64,000 bases of DNA from Nymphaea colorata (Eukaryota > Streptophyta > Magnoliopsida > Nymphaeales > Nymphaeaceae), in the NCBI RefSeq assembly GCF_008831285.2, contig NC_045139.1, forward strand, positions 33,391,706-33,455,705, read 5' to 3'. The notes under the pieces are model-generated. The model did not search any database, had not been told where the DNA came from, and saw only the letters and a program-made list of their open reading frames with translations. A program made the position numbers and the translations under genes. Shown here piece after piece: positions 59,863 through 64,000 of this stretch. Numbering within the stretch: the first letter of the stretch is position 1; every line of letters starts with the position of its first letter.

Positions 59863-61130
59863 TTTGACTTTGATTTGAAAGCAATAGTATATCAGTTAGG
59901 CTACGGGAGGCTGGTGATCAGAATAATAAAAATTAAGTCAAACAGAAAGTTTTAGGCTTGAGACATTATCAATTGTAATTGTTCTGCAACAATAACATAC
60001 TATTACTGTCCTTAAATACCATCAATTAGGCTACGGGAGGGTGGTGATCAGAATAATAAAATTTAAGTCAAACAGAAAGTTTTATGCTTGAGACATTATC
60101 GTCATTGCGCAAAGACAGAGGTGAGCTCAGAGGCAATAAAAGCTAAAGCTTTGTTTATATATTTATATAATATAGGATTTCAGCAAAGCTTACGTCAAAG
60201 TGAGGAGCCATCGATCATCACCTTTTCTATGGGACATAGTCGGGAACTAGATTGAGGGAAGATAATATCCCCTTAAGCTTAATGAAGTCATGCTTAAACC
60301 TGCAGGAAAATTCAAAAGAATAGCGTGTTTATAGTCTCTTGTCATTGTTACTCGTTTAATCACCGACGCCAAAAGAAGCTATGATATGAGGGTTTATGAA
60401 GTTTCAAAAGCACTCTTTCTTTGAGCTTGATATAAGGGTTTATGAAGTTTCAAAAGCACTCTTTCTTTGAGAGTGGGTGGAGTCGTTACAGACATCATCT
60501 GCTCCTATTGAGTTTTGTGTAGATTCTTTACTAATTTACTGGGATGTTTAATTATTTCAATTGGAACTGTAATTAGGCATCTCTGTGGGCATCCTATGGA
60601 AATTCATATGGATGCTTTGCAAATCACTGAGATGTTTAATTATTTCAAGCTGAGCTGCAAGTCGGCATCTTAATGAGAACCAAAGATGGATGCAGCCAAT
60701 CTCCAAACAAGGCAGGTTTTTAGCTAAAACATTTTCTTAGATTTTTTATCATCTCGGTGAGTTCTTAGCATCGCTGTGAGAAACAAAGGAAGATGTAACT
60801 GGTCTCAAATCCAAGAGAGTGAGATTTTACTAGCTACACAGCTTTCACCTTATACAAATGGAGATCCTTCAGTTGGCACATCACTTCCATACTGCCGTCT
60901 ACGAATTGCGCTTCTTCCGTGGGACTGTAAGAGCAATTTATTGATCAAGAGGCACAAACTTCCCAACCATTCTTTGCATGTGGTTGTGCAGGCTTGTGTA
61001 TGGGTTGAGAGAGAAAGAGAAGAAAAAAAAAAAAGATGACCGTGCTAAAAGCAGTGTTAACTTTGCCCTTGGCCCTAACACTCTCAACACCATGTTGTCC
61101 ATGCGCCTCATGTTCAACCACTTACGCTAT
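59000..61130. other. No gene; several short duplications
   Basis: (AT)n(GT)n microsatellite at 59829-59863; duplicated block at 59891-59970 and 60021-60100 (ggctacgggagg, gtcaaacagaaagttttat); 46-bp tandem duplication at 60383-60471 (gggtttatgaagtttcaaaa). 60545-60670 contains two diverged copies of a gatgtttaattatttcaa block. No coding frame of note. Confidence 0.55.
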
Positions 61131-61133
61131 ACA

Positions 61134-61324
61134 CAGGGGCGGAGGGAGGAGGGGCCGCCTAGGCCATGGCCCCACCTTGGCCAATAAAAAAAAAGTTATT
61201 TAAAAAAAATATAATTTTTTAATTACGCTATGTATTTTTTAGATTTGAATTCAATTTAGCCCTACTCAAATCCAAAGGTTGGACTGTCAACTCGCCCTTA
61301 AAAAAAATCCTGGTTCCGCTCCTG
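61134..61324 (+). mobile_element. hAT-type MITE, copy C
   Basis: 191 bp; ends caggggcggag and the complement of ttccgctcctg. Flanks gctataca (61126-61133) and gctacaaa (61325-61332) agree at 6 of 8 bases, consistent with an aged 8-bp target duplication. Interior shared with copies at 1757 and 24448. Confidence 0.8.
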
Positions 61325-61329
61325 GCTAC

Positions 61330-62140
61330 AAACCAGTTACAATTAGCACATGAGAGAAAGAAATAGAGAGAGAGACTCAAGAAAGAAGGATGAAGAGGAC
61401 AGGACATAACCAATCCACTTGACCTTATAATGACACTCCTAATTTCAAGATTAACACCCATAAATACCATCAAAATAGCACTCTTTCCAGGATTCAAATT
61501 CAAGACTTCACTACAATAAACGACTCAACCTAAACCGATCGATTGCACTACCAGTACCCATTGACCAAGTTCTAATGCAGGGGCAGTCTGACAAGCAGTT
61601 ACTGCATATTGACGTTACTGCATGGTTAGGTGATAACCATTGAATTCCTACCTGCAAAATCATGTATTAATGAAGTCCAGCTTCTTCCCCATAGGAGTCA
61701 AACAACGTGTTCACATACCCAGTTGATCCTTGTCCTCCGTGCTCCACGCACACACTCGTTTTTTTAGATCGCCCCTAGTTATTTGAGTCGTCGCCGTTGA
61801 GATTAAAAAACACAGAAGAAGCAAGCCCGAGTTTAGACTGAAAGGAGAACCGCCATGGAACTACACAGGAACCAAGAATATTTCGGTGCACTCAAGTCTC
61901 CCCACCACACGCATTAAATGAGCCACACATTTCTGATCCTCGGCCATGCTGTATTAATTCAACTATCTACAAAGGCCGAGCTTCAAATTCAAGGAAACAC
62001 ATTAAATTGAAAGCACCCGTTCATCGTCCAACCACCCTCTTCCTCTTCTCCAAGTCATTATTTACATTTCCAATTCTCTTTTTAGCCTTCACCCAATCGA
62101 ACAGAAAGCAAGAACGACCTCTCTCTCTCTCTCACACACA
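61330..62140 (+). other. Upstream region of the Ole e 1-type gene
   Basis: No coding frame. A (TC)n(AC)n tract at about 62120-62148 ends directly before the start codon. A TATA box could not be singled out. Confidence 0.4.
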
Positions 62141-62149
62141 CACACACAG

Positions 62150-63956
62150 ATGGGTAGTCTCTGCAACTCCCTCTTGCTCGCTGTGCTTCTTATGTCCATA
62201 GCTGTGGAGGGCACACAAGCAGACGTGGTAGTGTCCGGCAGCGTTTTCTGCGACCAATGTAAGGATGGTCGTTGGAGCCTCTTCGACTACCCTCTTAATG
62301 GTGAGTAAGCACCGATTTAGCACATTCATGGTTCAACAACTTCCTTGATCACCAACTTCATTCTTTTCAATTAGAGACCAAACTTCGATGCCTGATCAGA
62401 TGAGTAAATGATGCTTGTTGATTGTTGATGGCTCTTCTTCCCTGATGAGCTGCGTCTTCATTTGCAGGGGTGAATGTGGCGTTGGTTTGTGCTGATCAAG
62501 GGGGAGCGGAGAAGGTGCTGATGCAAGAGACCAGTAACTTGGTCGGCGCCTACTCCATGAGGTTGAAGGGCAGCCCTGACATGAGGCGGTGCTTCGCTCG
62601 GGTGGTGGGGAGCCCTCAAGGCAATTGGTGCACAGCGTCGGCCGGCCCTGCCAGAAGTCTGTCGCCCTCCGTCAGCATGTTCGGCGTCTCCTTCTACACC
62701 GTCGACTCTTTGCTCCTACAGCCCGCTCGGCCCATGTCCTTCTGCCCCAAGTCCCTCAATCCCCGGCCCGCCCACCCCGTCTTTCCTGCCATCCCGCCAC
62801 TGCCGTTCCTTCAGCCGTCAGCTTGCCCTTCCCGGTATGCCCCTCTTCTCCTCTTCTTTTGGGGTGAAAAAAAAAAAAGCAAAGCCATTGTTGTAGTTTT
62901 GGATTTTTAACACTAAACTGTTTATAACTGGAGTGTCATTAGGGATGTGAGGGGAATATATCATATCATTAATCATATCCTCTTTTTTTTGGATATTCAC
63001 ATATTTGAATTGAATTCAGATTCAAATTTAAATAAAAAAAAGTCATATCCAATTTTACAATCTAAATCTGATTTGAATCTGATTTTTATCTTTATATCCG
63101 AATCCAAATTTTGAACTAGATTTTGCCAATTCTCAACATCAGATACATGATATTCATCTAAAAACACTGAATCTGTATTTGAATCCGATCAGATATTCTG
63201 AATCTGATATGATGTCATTTATTAAATCTGAATACGATCCAATTTCTTAATCGGATATTAAATTTTGTTTCACATCCGATTTTTTCTAATCGGTTCAATT
63301 GGATATCCGATTCAAATCAGATATGTTGACATGGCTAAGTGTTATGTTAGTCAACTTTTGTGTTAAATATTTAACGAGTAGCACCCATAAAAATCAAACT
63401 GATGCTTCGATAATGTGTTTGTGTTTGTTCTACGCTCTTGGGCATTCACGTTTCTCCTTCTCCAACTTTCGTTTTTTAATATAAAGGAATGACATGCAAA
63501 TCAAGCTGGTAAGCCTCAAAAGGTGATAGTGTAAGTGGTCGGAGAGAAGATGTGTAGAAGGTCCATCATCTAAATTTGTTCCATCATCTAAATTTGTTTT
63601 GTAGGTTCTGGCTGATGCCTGGGAACAGGTGCAACTGGAGGGTGGTCGGACCCCAGACGAAGGTGGCCCTCGCCTTCGGCCTGGCTGCAGCTCAAAAGTA
63701 CGGGACAGACATGACGCTCGGGCAAGGGCTGCTGGGTAGGGGCGAGCTGTACAGGACCCTGCTCAGGGAAGCCACCACTGCCCTTCTCAACTCTTACAAC
63801 AGCATCCAGTTCGAGTACCCCACGCTCAGGGTCCTGTGGGACATGAACCAGGCGCTGCAGGGCACGCCCAGGCAAGCCATCCGGCAGGCGCTGAGGTTCA
63901 GCAGGGCCAACGCTGGCTCCCGCAACGTCACCTGCCGCTTGGCTGCCTGCCACTGA
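62150..63956 (+). CDS. Secreted pollen Ole e 1/extensin-type cell-wall protein, three exons
   Basis: Exons 62150-62300, 62468-62834 and 63605-63956; GT-AG introns, phases agree, 289 residues. A signal peptide (MGSLCNSLLLAVLLMSIAVEG) precedes the Ole e 1-like domain with GSVFCDQCKDG, FDYPLNGVNVALVCAD and GAYSMRLKGSPDMRRC (Cys spacing as in the family). A short Pro-rich linker follows (VFPAIPPLPFLQ, about 155-170). The C-terminal part (about 175-289) has YGTDMTLGQGLLGRG, LLREATTALLNSYNS and ALRFSRANAG. It recurs in plant Ole e 1/extensin proteins and recalls the tail of PROTODERMAL FACTOR 1. The protein should be secreted to the wall; its molecular role is unknown. Intron 2 carries a dispersed repeat (62940-63330). 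Some 40 bases of 3' flank remain in the window. Confidence 0.9.
62940..63330. repeat. 'gaatctgaatccgat' dispersed repeat in intron 2 of the Ole e 1-type gene
   Basis: Rich in gattcaaatt, tctgatttgaatctgat, tatccgaatcc and gatacgatcc-type words; the same vocabulary as at 43560-43985 and 53640-53910. It makes up most of the 770-bp intron. Confidence 0.5.
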
Positions 63957-64000
63957 TGGACCTCACCCACCCACATTAGAAGCTGAGCTATACTATATAA

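Overview
The window is nuclear DNA of a flowering plant. It is AT-rich and crowded with repeats, and it carries spliced or GC-rich plant genes with GT-AG introns, plant snRNA genes with Pol II-type promoters, tRNA-derived SINEs and hAT-type elements. The order of plant cannot be fixed from sequence alone. The mixture of very GC-rich intronless genes in an AT-rich background would suit an early-diverging angiosperm, a magnoliid or a non-grass monocot, but this is a weak guess.

Layout. 1-14050 has no recognisable gene; it holds 'cgag'-rich dispersed repeats, one hAT-type MITE, a SINE and small tandem duplications. 14471-16432 (+) is an intact intronless ARMADILLO REPEAT ONLY (ARO) gene. 19778-31183 (-) is a five-exon two-domain fluoride exporter (FEX/CrcB). 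Its large intron 2 hosts a fossil LTR element (22756-26891) that itself contains an hAT-type MITE, and just downstream (17500-18600) lie decayed duplicate exons of the same gene. 31822-32741 is a 920-bp hAT-type element with a perfect 8-bp target duplication. 33.7-37.7 kb has two CpG-rich exon-like patches, a 71-bp minisatellite and a decayed LINE. 45215-46171 (+) is an intronless PLC-like phosphodiesterase with a myristoylation-type N terminus. 50020-53317 (-) is a seven-exon SKU5-similar (copper-free multicopper-oxidase-like) gene with a SINE in its last intron. 54301-57744 (-) is an snRNA cluster: complete U2, complete U5 and a 5'-half U2 copy, all sharing one promoter box. 58436-58960 (+) is a RING-H2 pseudogene. 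62150-63956 (+) is a three-exon secreted Ole e 1/extensin-type protein.

How they relate. The genes do not form a pathway. ARO and SKS-type genes are known mainly from polarised tip growth (pollen tubes, root hairs), and Ole e 1-type proteins are cell-wall proteins, so several point to the cell surface and wall, but nothing here shows co-regulation. The ARO and PLC-like genes, both intronless and on the same strand, look like an old neighbour pair also present next to Arabidopsis ARO1 (from memory). The most unusual part is the snRNA cluster: the truncated U2 copy keeps its first 94-95 nt identical to the full gene while its promoter flanks have diverged, and it runs into two repeats that each resemble an Sm site plus a small hairpin.
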